DNA of 64,000 nucleotides from Elymus sibiricus (lineage: Eukaryota; Streptophyta; Magnoliopsida; Poales; Poaceae). A model generated the notes under the pieces. It was not told where the DNA came from. It saw only the letters and a program-made list of their open reading frames with translations, and searched no databases. Below are positions 53,960-64,000 of the stretch, one piece after another (the stretch's first letter is position 1; each line of letters starts with the position of its first letter). The DNA lies in NCBI GenBank assembly GCA_039707655.1, contig CM077676.1, positions 243,368,866 to 243,432,865 on the forward strand, given 5' to 3'. Position numbers and translations under genes: made by a program.

Positions 53960-54973
53960 TCAAGTGTTGTCATCCTTCAAGTTAATTCCATAAGTGGCCC
54001 TCATAATAGATTCATAAGGTGCATTAATTCTATTTCTAGGGAAGTGTTCCATCCCTTTCTTTAATGGAAATTGAAATCTTATATTACCTTCTTTCATATC
54101 AATAATAACACCTATTGTTCGTAGAAAAGGTCTACCAAGTATTATGGGGCAAGAAGGATTGCATTCAATATCAAGAACAATAAAGTCCATGGGCACATAA
54201 TTTCTATTTGCAAGAATAAGCATATCATTTATTCTAACCAATGGCTTTTTAATAGTGGAATCTGCAAGATGCAAATTAAGGGAACAAGGATCCATGTCGG
54301 TGAGACCTAGCACATCACACAAAGACTTTGGTATAGTGGAAACTCTAGCACCAAGATCACATAGAGCATTACATTCATAATCTTTAATTTTGACTTTAAT
54401 AGTAGGTTCCCATTCATCTTGTAATTTTCTAGGAATTGAAACTTCCAACTCAAGTTTTTCTTCATGCGCTTTCATCATGGCTTCTACAATGTGTTTAGTG
54501 AAAGCTTTATTTTGTTCATATGCATTTGGTGAATTAATCATGGATTGCAACAAGGAAATACACTCAATTAAAGAACAACTATCATAATTAAAGTCCTTGT
54601 AATCCAAAGTAGTGGGTGCATTACTATTTAAAGTTTTGACCTCTCCAAACCCACTTTTCTCATTTTTATCATTAAGATTATCACCCTCCAAGCAATTGGG
54701 AATCCCTCTAACTAAAGTTGACTCTTCTCCATTCCCTTTTTCATCAAGTCTAATGTTACTAAATAATGATTCAATAGGAGTGACACCAATCATTTTAATA
54801 TCTTCATCATTACTACGATAGAAACTGGGTGGAATCGTTTTTTCTAGGAATTGTCGCTTAGCTCTCAACCTACCGGTCCTTTCTTTACTTTCATTAATGG
54901 AGACATAGATAGCTTTAATAGACTCATTTATATCATGCTTAGGTGGCAAAATTTTAGTTTTGAGATTTTCCAC
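53960..54973 (-). CDS. gag-protease fragment with retropepsin active site
   Basis: A 337-codon open frame, probably 5'-truncated because a foreign LTR begins 9 bp upstream of its ATG. Residues about 130-180 are a gag-like helical segment. Residues 200-300 are a retroviral-type aspartic protease: active-site CDLGARVSTIPKSL (D206) and the second conserved segment PIILGRPFL (278-284) with IDMKEG after it. The Leu-Gly-Ala form of the active site is common in plant Gypsy elements. The enzyme would cleave the gag polyprotein inside virus-like particles. It ends LKDDNT before a stop, with no polymerase downstream. Open now, but not obviously functional. Confidence 0.75.
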   Translation of the reverse strand: MENLKTKILPPKHDINESIKAIYVSINESKERTGRLRAKRQFLEKTIPPSFYRSNDEDIKMIGVTPIESLFSNIRLDEKGNGEESTLVRGIPNCLEGDNLNDKNEKSGFGEVKTLNSNAPTTLDYKDFNYDSCSLIECISLLQSMINSPNAYEQNKAFTKHIVEAMMKAHEEKLELEVSIPRKLQDEWEPTIKVKIKDYECNALCDLGARVSTIPKSLCDVLGLTDMDPCSLNLHLADSTIKKPLVRINDMLILANRNYVPMDFIVLDIECNPSCPIILGRPFLRTIGVIIDMKEGNIRFQFPLKKGMEHFPRNRINAPYESIMRATYGINLKDDNT

Positions 54974-54981
54974 ATCATGAG

Positions 54982-56285
54982 TGATACGTCTCCAACGTAT
55001 CTATAATTTTTTATTGTTCCATGCTATTATAGTATCAATCTTGGATGTTTTTATATGCAATTATATATCATTTTTTTGGGACAAACCTATTAACCTAGTG
55101 CCTTGTGCCAGTTGCTGTTTTCTGCTTGTTTTTGGCTTTTCAAAGAATCAATACCAAACGAAGTCCAAATGGCACGAAACTTTTTGGAGATTTTTTTCTG
55201 GACAAAAGAGACCCTGGAGACTTGGAGAGGAGGCCAGAAGGTTCACGAAGCCTCCACAAGGCAACAGGGCGCGGCCCCAGGGGGCGCGCCCTAATGCCTT
55301 GTGGGGCCCTCATGGCTCCGTTTGACCTAATTCCACTCCTATAAATTCACAAATATTCGAAAACCATCAAAGAGCCAGAAGAAAAAACCTTTCTGCTACC
55401 GCAAGCCTCTGTTCTTCGGAGATCCCATCTGGAGGCCTTTTCCGGTACTCTGCCGGAGGGGGAATCGATCACGGAGGGCTTCTACATCAACCTTGCTGCC
55501 CCTCCGACGATATGTGAGTAGTTTACCACAGACCTACGGGTCCATAGCTAGTAGCTAGATGGCTTCTTCTCTCTCTTTGATCTTCAATACCATGTTCTCC
55601 TTGATGTTCTTGGAGTTCTATCCGTTGTAATCTTGTTTTGCGGTGTGTTTGTTGGGATCCAATGAATTGTGAGTTTATGATCAGATTATTCATGAGAAAT
55701 ATTTGAGTCTTCTCTGAACTCTTTTATGCATGATTAAATATAGCTTTGTTTTTCTCTCCGATCTATCGATTTGGTTTGGCCAACTAGATTGGTTTATCTT
55801 GCAATGGGAGAGGTGCTTTGTGATGGGTTCAATCTTGCGGTGCTCAATCCCAGTGACAGAAAGGGACATGACACGTATTTGTATTGTTGCCTTTAAGGAT
55901 AAAAATATGGGGTTTATTCATATTGCTTGAATTTGCTTCTCTACATCATGTCATCTTGAGTAAGGCGTTACTCTGTTTTTATTAACTTAATACTCTAGAT
56001 GCATGCTGGATAGCGGTCGATGAGTGGAGTAATAGTAGTAGATGCAGGCAGGAGTCGGTCTACTTGTCTCGGACGTGATGCCTATATACATGATCATTGC
56101 CATGAATCCGTCATAATTATTTGCTTTTCTATCAATTCCCAGTAGTAATTTGTTTACCCACCGTATGTTTCTGCGCTCAAGAGAGAAGCCTCTAGTCAAA
56201 ACTATGGCCCCCGGTTCTATCTTTATCATATAAAAAATATAAAAATACCTTGCTGCAATTTATTTACTTTTATTTAGTTTAGTAT
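54982..56285 (+). mobile_element. plus-oriented partial LTR inside the nested element
   Basis: Starts TGATACGTCTCCAACGTATC and follows the family LTR to TTTATTTACTTTTATTTAG, lacking the last 280 bp or so. It is inverted relative to the adjacent 5' LTR, giving a head-on pair with long complementary arms around the remaining LTR end. Confidence 0.85.
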
Positions 56286-56298
56286 AGTAGAGATAAGA

Positions 56299-57854
56299 TG
56301 TTGACTGCGTTGGTATTTCCCCGAAGAGGAGAGGATGATGCAGTATAGTAGAGGTAAGTATTTTCCTTAGTTAAGAACCAAGGTTATCAATCCAGTAGGA
56401 GAACCAAGCAAAATTCCGTTAAGTGCACCTGCACACACAAAAGCAAACCCTTGCACCCAACGCAAATAAGAGGGTTGTCATTCCTCTTAGCGGTTATTTG
56501 CAAGGATTAATTCTGATAGTGATAGATAGATAAAATAAAATACTAAATAAAATAAAAGTAAATAAATTGCAGAAAGGTATTTTTAGGTATTTTTATATAT
56601 GATAAAGTAGACCCGGGGGCCATAGTTGTCACTAGAGGCTTCTCTCTCGAACACATAGCATACGGTGGGTAAACAAATTATTGTTGGGCAATTGACAGAA
56701 AAGCAAATAATTATGACGGATTCATGGCAATGATCATGTATATAGGCATCACGTCCTAGATAAGTAGACCGACTCCTGCCTGCATCTACTACTATTACTC
56801 CACCCATCGACTGCTATCCAGCATGCATCTAGGGTATTAAGTATGAAACAGAGTAACGCCTTAAGCAAGATGACATGATGTAGACAAAGTAAACTCAAGT
56901 AATATGATTAAACCCCATCTTTTTATCCTTAATGGCAACAATACAAATACGTGTCATGCCCCCTTCTGTCACTGGGATTGAGCAACGCAAGATTGAACCC
57001 ATCACGAAGCACCTCTCCCATTGCAAGATAAATCAATCTAGTAGGCCAAACCAAATCTATAGATTGGAGAGAAATACAAAGCTATAATAATCATGCATAA
57101 AAGAGTTCAGAGAAGACTCAAATATTTCTCATGAATAATCTAATCATAAACTCACAATTCATCGGATCCCAACAAACACACCGCAAAAGAAGATTATATT
57201 GGATAGAACTCCAAGAACATCGAGGAGAACATGGTATTGAAGATCAAAGAGAGAGAAGAAGCCATCTAGCTACTAGCTATGGACCCTTTAGTCTATAGTA
57301 AACTACTCACACATCATCGGAAGGGCAGCAAGGTTGATGAAGAAGCCCTCCGTGATCGATTCCCCCTCCGGTAGAGTACCGGAAAAGGCCTCCAGATGGG
57401 ATCGCGGAAGAACAGAGGCTTGCGGTGGTGGAAAGATTTTCTATTCTGTCTCTCTAGTATATTGGGAATATTTGGGAATTTATAGCGCTGGAATTAGGTC
57501 AGGAGGGGCTACGAGGGGCCCACAAGCCTGGTGGGCGCGCCTACCCCCCTGGGCGCGCCCTCCAGGCTCGCCTCCTCCTCTTGGCTCTTCTGGTCTTCTC
57601 CCAAAGCTTCGTGGGTCTCTTCTGGTCCAGGAAAAATTAATCCAAAGTTTTTTTCTCGTTTGGACACTTTTTGATAATGATTTTCTGAAAAGGCAAAAAC
57701 AAGCAGAAAATAGCAACCGGCACTGGGCACTGGGTTAATAGGTTAGTCCCTAAAAATGATATATAATGGCATATAATTGCATATAAAACATCCAAGATTG
57801 ATACTATAATAGCATGGAACAATAAAAAATTATAGATACGTTGGAGATGTATCA
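56299..57854 (-). repeat. 5' LTR of the nested element
   Basis: Begins near TGTTGACTGCGTTGG (a few bases of the usual TGCTACTTGTAGACTGCG edge are lost or changed) and ends GTTGGAGATGTATCA. It is followed by GCGTC. Confidence 0.85.
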
Positions 57855-57859
57855 GCGTC
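57855..57859. repeat. target-site duplication GCGTC, right copy
   Basis: Second copy of the 5-bp duplication seen at 49,568-49,572. Confidence 0.9.
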
Positions 57860-59311
57860 AAGCCCGTGGCTCCGGCCGCCGCCCAGGTGCTCGTTGGCGT
57901 CGTTTTCGGCCACCCCGCGACCAACGGCCTGCACCGTTGGATGCGGCGCACCTTCATCTAACTGTAGACGCAAACCACGCACAAAACCGAGCCCAGTAGC
58001 AGTTTTCCTATGCGCTCGGCCGTCGTTTTGGTCGCCGCCAGCCAAACTCCGGTGACTGCCGATGTGGCACCGTCATTAGTGCTAATCCCAGCTAGTTAGA
58101 CCCCCCACAGACGCTGACAGCGGGCCCCACGGCGGGTCAACGTGTGGGTCAACACGGGATTAACCGGAATTTGCCACTTTGTCACTTACTAGTGGGTCCC
58201 AGCGGTCAGGTTTAACCCTGGTAAACTCAGTTGACTCGCTGGCGCAGAGCTGATGCAAGGCTGACATCATAAATGTTTTCTAGATTTTAGGTAAATCAGA
58301 ATTGATTTATTAATTTTTAGAAATTTTCCTCGACTTCTAAAAATCATAGAAAATCAAGCGTAACTTCAAATGAAATAATTTATATATGAAAAATGATCAG
58401 AAGAATCCAATCTTTCCATCTGTACCATTTTCATGCATGTCAGGACAATTTATAATCATTGATCAAGAAAATTTAATTAAATGGCATTTTGAATGCTATA
58501 TATGGAGTGTGTATTTGAACCTTGGGTTCAATTCAACTTCATTTAAATCTGTTGCTAAATTTATTAGCCCATATCACAACATATTGCCATGTCATGATCA
58601 TGCATCATGTTGTTGCATTGCATTGATTGTGTTCCTTCTTCGTTTGTCGGTGTTTGTTCCTTCTCGGTAGCAGACGATTCTGACGTAGTGATCGTTGACA
58701 CTGATGAAGTGCAGTATCATCGTCAGAAGTGTTAGGCAAGCAAACCCCCTTGAGCATTCCGATACAATCCCACTCTCTCAATGTTGCTCTCTTTTATTGC
58801 ATTCGGACAACAACGATTCAACTGTTACATGCTATGGTAGTTGAACCCATTCCTTTGCATGACCTGTCATTGTTACAGTAAATAGCTAAACCTTCCTAGG
58901 ATGATTAGGAATTGCTTGAGCCATGTTGTGACTTCATCCATGCCATGCTTTCTATGCTTAGAGTTGTGTCAGCTCTGATTCATCTCGGATGAATTGGAAT
59001 GGTTGTGATCATGTCCTACTGTTGAGAGTTAAGTGTGTGAACACGTTTTGGTAAAGGTAGCGATGAGAGGCCATGTAGGAGTACATGGTGGGTTGTCTCA
59101 TTGGGACCGTCCTGAAGAACTGAGTTTTGTGTATGTTATCCAAGAACAGTTACTATAACACATTGGGCCCAAAACCCATGGACCCTCTAGACTTATTAAT
59201 CGCCTTGATCTCTATCCAGGAGTTGCAACTAGTTTCTGGTGTTTGTAGGATATGTGCTGGGGGCCGTGTTTAGCGCTTCCCGATGGGGTAGGCTTCAGTG
59301 CGGTAGATGCA
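57860..59311 (+). mobile_element. 3' LTR of the old Gypsy element, second part
   Basis: Continues the LTR broken at 49,572: GC-rich, then AT-rich, then a stretch with GAACTGAGTTTTGTGTATG and AGTTTCTGGTGTTTGTAGG. It is cut at 59,311 by another TGATACGTC LTR before its own end. No gene; short frames are incidental. Confidence 0.65.
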
Positions 59312-60425
59312 TGATACGTCTCCAATGTATCTATAATTTTTTATCGTTCCATGCTGTTATATTATCAATCTTGGATGTTTTTATATACATTTACATCAAT
59401 TATATATCATTTTTTGGGACTAACCTATTAACTTAGTGCCCAGTGCCAGTTGCTGTTTTCTGCCTGTTTTTGGTTTTATAGAATATCAATACCAAATGAA
59501 GTCCAAATGCCACGAAACTTTTTGGAATTTTTTTTCTGGACAATACCAACACTAGAAGCTTTGGGAGAAGACCAGATGCCAGAGGAGGTGGCCACGAGCC
59601 ACCAGGGCGCGCCTGGGGGGCAGGCGCGCCCTGGTGCCTCGTGGGCCCACCTCAGCTCCGTTTGACCTAATTCCACCACTATAAATTCCCAAAAATCAGG
59701 AAACCAACAGGGGAGTCCACGAAATACTTTTTCCGCTGCCGCAAGCTTCTATTCTTGAGAGATCCCATTAGGAGGCCTTTTCCAGCACTCCGCCAGAGGG
59801 GGAATCGATCACGGAGGGGCTCTACATCAACCTTGCTGCCCTTCCGATCATGCGTGAGTAGTTTACGACAGACCTTCGGGTCCATAGTTAGTAGCTAGAT
59901 GGTTTCATCTCTCTTTTTGATCTTCAATACAATGTTCTCCTCGATGTTCTTGGAGTTCTATCCGATGTAATCACTTTTTTTGCGGTGTGTTTGTTGGGAT
60001 CCGATGAATTGTGAGTTTATGATCAGATTATCCATGAATATTATTTGCGTCTTCTCTGATCTCTTTTATGTATGATTATTATAGCTTCGTATTTCTTCTC
60101 CGATCTATTGATTTGGTTTGGCCAACTAGATTGATTTATCTTGCCATGGGAAGAGGTGCTTTGTAATGGGTTCGATCTTGCAGTGCTCAATCCTAGTGAC
60201 AGAAAGGGACATGACACGTATGTATCGTTGCTATTAAGGGTAAAAAGATAGGGTTTATTCATGCGTGAGTTTACTTTGTCTACATCATGTCATCTTGCTT
60301 AAGGCGTTACTCCATTCTTTATGGACTTAATACACTAGATGCAAGCTGGATAGCGGTCGATGTGTGGAGTAATAGTAGTAGATGCAGGTAGGAGTCGGTC
60401 TACTTGTCTTGGACGTGATGCCTAT
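59312..60425 (+). mobile_element. truncated TGATACGTC-family LTR
   Basis: Starts TGATACGTCTCCAATGTATC, collinear with 54,982-56,100, and stops at ACGTGATGCCTAT where a sequence beginning TGTCACGCCC takes over. Roughly the last 450 bp of the LTR are missing. Confidence 0.85.
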
Positions 60426-63305
60426 TGTCACGCCCAATATGCGGTCCTATCCTTAAGGAACTCGAAAGCTCCACAAAGGATAGAAGCGCATATCGAAGAC
60501 ACTTCACAAGGTGGATATCATTACAACATACCATGTACTGAATAGATGAGAATACCAGATAAAGGCTTACACTCGCCACAAGCTACAGCATGAATACATC
60601 AATACATCAATACATAGCAATCATCATCCAGAAGAGCAGGATCCGACTACGGATGAAATCAAATGAAAAAGAAGAATGACATCCACCCTGCTAATCCCAG
60701 GCTGCCAACCGGGAACCCATCCTATGATCGACGAAGAAGAAGAAGCAGAAGAAGAACTCCAAAAGAACAAGCAGCGCTCTCACGTCGACCGCTATCCAGC
60801 ATGCATCTGTTGTTGTATTAAACTTTGAGCCACGAGGACTCAGCAATCCCATTACCATGGGTATCAAGACTATCAAAGCTTAAATGGGTAGGAAAGGGTA
60901 AGGTGGTGAGGTTGCAGCAGCACTAAGCATTGTATGGTGGCTAACTTATGAGTACAAGAATAAGAAGAGTAACTACGCATAACGGTCGCAAACTAATAAT
61001 GATCAAGAAGTGATCCTGAACACCTACTTACGAGTACAAACATAAACGCTCCGTGTTCTCTTCCCGAACTCCCTTGAAAAGAGACGATCACGGTTATGCA
61101 CGCGGTTGGTGTATTTTAATTAGAATTAGTGTCAAGTTCTCTACAACCGGAGGTTATAAATTTCCAAGTCGCCACATAACCGCGGGCACGGCTTCGTGTA
61201 AGATTTATCCCTGCAGGGGTGCTCCAAGTAGTCCATTATAAATTACCACACGCATCCGATGGAACATCCTCACACCATGATAACACGATGCTTACGATAA
61301 GGAATTCCGGTGGACAAGTCATTCGTAAAAGGCAAAACTAAACCAGCAAGACCTCCTGATGTGTCGACGATCCCGATAGGAGCCGCGTATCTCGTTCTCA
61401 GGACACGGCAGATAAGCGATGCGTACAGGTGCCAAATACCCCAAGTTGCCAAGGGGCGGCCCCGCACAGTGCTCTAGTTTTGGACCAGCGCCATCAACAC
61501 TGGCCCACCTGTATTATGTGGATTTAAGAATCCTCGAGGTGATCAGCCCCTATGAATTAATTAATTAATTTCAGTATTATTATGTTGGCAAATTTTAAAA
61601 CCAAAGTTGGGCCTTGCTAGAGAAGTTTATCCTAAAACGAATGATCAGGGGGGTTCCCATATGCCCCACATGTGTTAGAAGCGCTCATCAAGGAATATAA
61701 CACCGGTATTACGGAAACTAGGGCGGCGTGAGTGGAACAAAACACCAGGCAAAAGGCTGAGCCTTCAACCCACAACCAAGTATATAGATGCATTAATTAA
61801 ATAAGAGATATTGTGATATCCCATGATATCCATGTCCCAACATGGAACAAACTGCAACTGCACCTGCAACTAGCAACTCTATAAGAAAGGGGCTGAGCAA
61901 AGCGGTAACATAGCCAAACAATGGTTTGCTGGGTAAGGGTGGTTAGAGGCTGTATCATGGCATATGGGAGGCTGACATATATGTGGTAGGAAGCGCGACA
62001 TAGCGATAGCAACGAGACAATTAGCAAGCAAAGATAGTAGAGATATCCAAGGTCATGATCATCTTGCCTGAAATCCCGCTTGGAAGAAGATCGAGTCCAT
62101 GAAGAAGACGAACACGCGTAGTCGAACGAATCCTCACAATCACAACGAAACCGGAACTATTGAGAAGAAGCACAACCGGAAAGAAGCAAACAACATGGTA
62201 AACACACAAGGATAAACATGGCATGATGCACAACCAAGTATGATGCATGTCCGGTTAAAGAGGCATGGTATGGCAAGAGTGCAACAAACAATGCTACATA
62301 TTAAGTGAAGCTCAAGACGAAACTCCACAACAATTATTTAGTTCACTCCCGTTTATGCTACTCATCAATATTAATTGTTGTTAAACATGGCAAGAGGTGA
62401 AGCATAATTAAACTATCTATCTAGACAATTTAAATGAGGCCGGAAACAACCAAGAACAATTCCGAAAAATCCCCATATGCAAATTTCGAATTTGGTACTG
62501 TTCTGCCTAAAACACAATTTTAAAGTTGTTAAACATGCAAATTAATAGCACCATGTTAATCTACACATTTTTCTAGACCACTTTCATATAAAGTTCATTT
62601 AATTCGGAGCTACGGTTGCTTAGTTATGAAATAAACCATTTTAGCAAGTCATTTAGCAATTTTAATGCAAACAACAATTTAATTGTGGTTAACATGCATG
62701 CGGATGACATATTCAAGTTATGTGCAATTTTGATGAAAATGATGGCATAATATGATATGGAGCATTTGTCGCCATGGTGGAAAGAAATGGGTGCCACGGC
62801 GGCGATAACAGAAATGATGCCACGGCAACATTCCCGTTCCGCTAGCTCGTCGAGATACCGGTGCAAAGAACAAGTGTGCGGATGTGCGGATGATGCAAGA
62901 GATGGTGGGGTGATCCCAGTTACCGGGTTCCCACGTGTCGGTGGCATGGAAACGGGGAACGTGCACGAAACAATTCGGACACGGTGCGACGCGAGCATCT
63001 CATACAAAACATGCATCGTTCACGGGCGGTCATCTCGGCGGTTATACCTTCCAAGGGTGCATTTGGGGCAGAACGAGTTCGATGCGGAAGTAGACGGAAA
63101 TAGTGGTACACGGCGTCAGAGAGGAACTTGCCGCATCCTACGGTCATTGGGTACTTGGCGGTCTCGGTCTTGCGATCGAAATGGTACATGTTTCGTAGTC
63201 GTACACGTTCCGTAGATGTTCGGGGTCGTCGGTAGAGGCACTTGGCCCATCGTTGTGGTACTTGGAGAAAACCCCGTGTGGGATCGAGGAGATAGGTCTA
63301 GAGGG
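60426..63305. mobile_element. probable LTR-retrotransposon sequence of another family
   Basis: Begins sharply with TGTCACGCCCAATATGCGG at the truncation point of the previous LTR, as an LTR edge would. No conserved protein frame exists. The sequence style (AATTAATTAATTAATT near 61,555, many short dispersed A-rich phrases) fits a long Gypsy LTR, but I could not find its other edge or a target duplication. Confidence 0.4.
60785..60812. repeat. short inverse copy of LTR sequence
   Basis: GACCGCTATCCAGCATGCAT is the inverse complement of the LTR segment at about 60,340-60,361 (one mismatch). It also matches LTR sequence in the 50.1-kb and 56.8-kb copies in the same orientation. Confidence 0.7.
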
Positions 63306-64000
63306 GGGGGGGGATAGACACTTAAACAACCAAAGTTGCAGTTTTTAATTTCTCTTGAAACTTAGGCAGATTTTGGCACAAGTTAAGATCACTCCAATAC
63401 TTTCTACAGAAATAGTAAAGCATGCAAAAGTATGGAATGTAAAGGGGTGGAGTATGGAAGATCAAACGCAATGAAGACACGGTGGTTTTTGGCGTGGTTC
63501 CGATAGGTGGTGCTATCGTACGTCCACGTTGATGGAGACTTCAACCCACGAAGGGTAATGGCTGCGCGAGTCCACGGAGGGCTCCACCCACTAAGGGTCC
63601 ATGAAGAAGCAACCTTGTCTATCCCACCATGGCTTACGTCCATGAAGGACTAGCCTCACTCGGGGTAGATCTTCATGAAGTAGGCGATCTCCTTGCCCTT
63701 ACAAACTCCTTGGTTCAACTCCACATCATGTCGGAGGCTCCCAAGTGACACCTAACCAATCTAGGAGACACCACTCTCCAAAAGGTAATAGACGGTGTGT
63801 TGTTGATGAACTCCTTGCTCTTGTGCTTCAAATGATAGTCTCCCCAACACTCAAACAACCCTCACAGATTTGGCTATGGTGGAAGAATGATTTGAGTGGA
63901 AAGCAACTTGGGAAAGGCTAGAAATCAAGGTTCAAATGGTTGGATTGGAATGTCTTGATCTCAACACATGAGTAGGTGGTTCTCTCTCAGAAAATGTATG
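63306..64000. mobile_element. unidentified repetitive sequence, cut by the window end
   Basis: Follows a run of about 11 G (63,301-63,313). Phrases such as GAGTAGGTGGTTCTCTCTCA and CACGAAGGGTAATGG are familiar as high-copy Triticeae repeat sequence, but I cannot name the family. No gene is supported. Confidence 0.35.

Larger units (their letters stand above)
49573..57854 (-). mobile_element. TGATACGTC-family Gypsy-type element nested in the older LTR
   Basis: Minus-strand element flanked by GCGTC duplications. The 3' LTR is 49,573-51,126 and the 5' LTR is about 56,299-57,854, similar by eye at roughly 95-97%. The internal region (51,127-54,981) carries a gag-protease frame but no recognisable reverse transcriptase or integrase, so the element is probably non-autonomous. 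Between the internal region and the 5' LTR lies a third, plus-oriented LTR (54,982 to about 56,285), which replaces the primer binding site and the start of gag. Confidence 0.85.

Noticed and set aside
62920..63215. Overlapping frames of 89-152 codons at 62.6-63.2 kb
   Set aside because: They lie in probable LTR sequence, occur on both strands, and have no recognisable domain.
1..64000. tRNA or rRNA genes
   Set aside because: No cloverleaf with a GTTCRANNC-type B box, and no rRNA core sequence, was noticed by eye. The only tRNA-related strings are retrotransposon primer sites. A tRNAscan run would settle it.

Overview
This window looks like intergenic chromosome from a large grass genome, most likely wheat, Aegilops or a close Triticeae relative. 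The evidence is family recognition from memory: a BARE1/WIS/Angela-type Copia element, LTRs starting TGATACGTCTCC, a CACTA element whose end reads as TTTTTGTAGTG, Stowaway MITEs with CTCCCTCC/GGAGGGAG ends, and a degraded grass-type FBD F-box gene. There are no bacterial features. No database search was possible, so every family name is recognition from sequence, not a computed match.

Layout. 1-8.9 kb is relatively gene-like. It holds a possible terminal exon at the left edge, a 171-bp tandem duplication, an F-box/LRR/FBD pseudogene on the minus strand (about 3.3-5.0 kb), and a block (5.7-8.5 kb) that recurs at 21.2-22.7 kb. 8,887-17,449 is a complete Copia element on the minus strand with 1,758-bp LTRs and a CTCGC target-site duplication. 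It landed a few codons before the stop of an unrecognised reading frame (17.45-18.0 kb). 18.0-25.3 kb holds diverged repeats of the first block, promoter-like modules, and a TIR element whose 3-bp target duplication can be proven from a neighbouring repeat copy. 25,303-26,091 is the best intact-looking gene, a 262-codon coiled-coil protein with a seven-unit decapeptide repeat. 26.6-28.4 kb is a 500-bp satellite array.

From 28.5 kb to 35,533 there is a multi-exon, exon-duplicated gene that decays near its end, then GGCC-rich subterminal repeats with a perfect 133-bp inverted repeat, then a CACTA terminus. No left CACTA end was found. 35.5-38.7 kb is Gypsy-type sequence in an unusual internal-LTR-internal order. 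38.75-40.4 kb is a truncated Copia LTR. 40.4-41.2 kb is the 5' part of another LTR. 41.2-43.9 kb is a decayed zinc-knuckle/DUF4283-like reading frame of LINE ORF1 type. 43.9-59.3 kb is an old Gypsy element, with a Stowaway MITE in its internal region and an 8.3-kb LTR element (49,573-57,854, GCGTC duplication) inside its 3' LTR. 59.3-64.0 kb consists of further truncated LTR pieces.

The window is best read as nested layers of transposons around a few small gene-like islands. Apart from the coiled-coil gene, nearly every reading frame is broken. The least explained sequence is a short motif repeated in both duplicated blocks, one copy of which forms a hairpin, together with the perfect inverted repeat beside the CACTA end.
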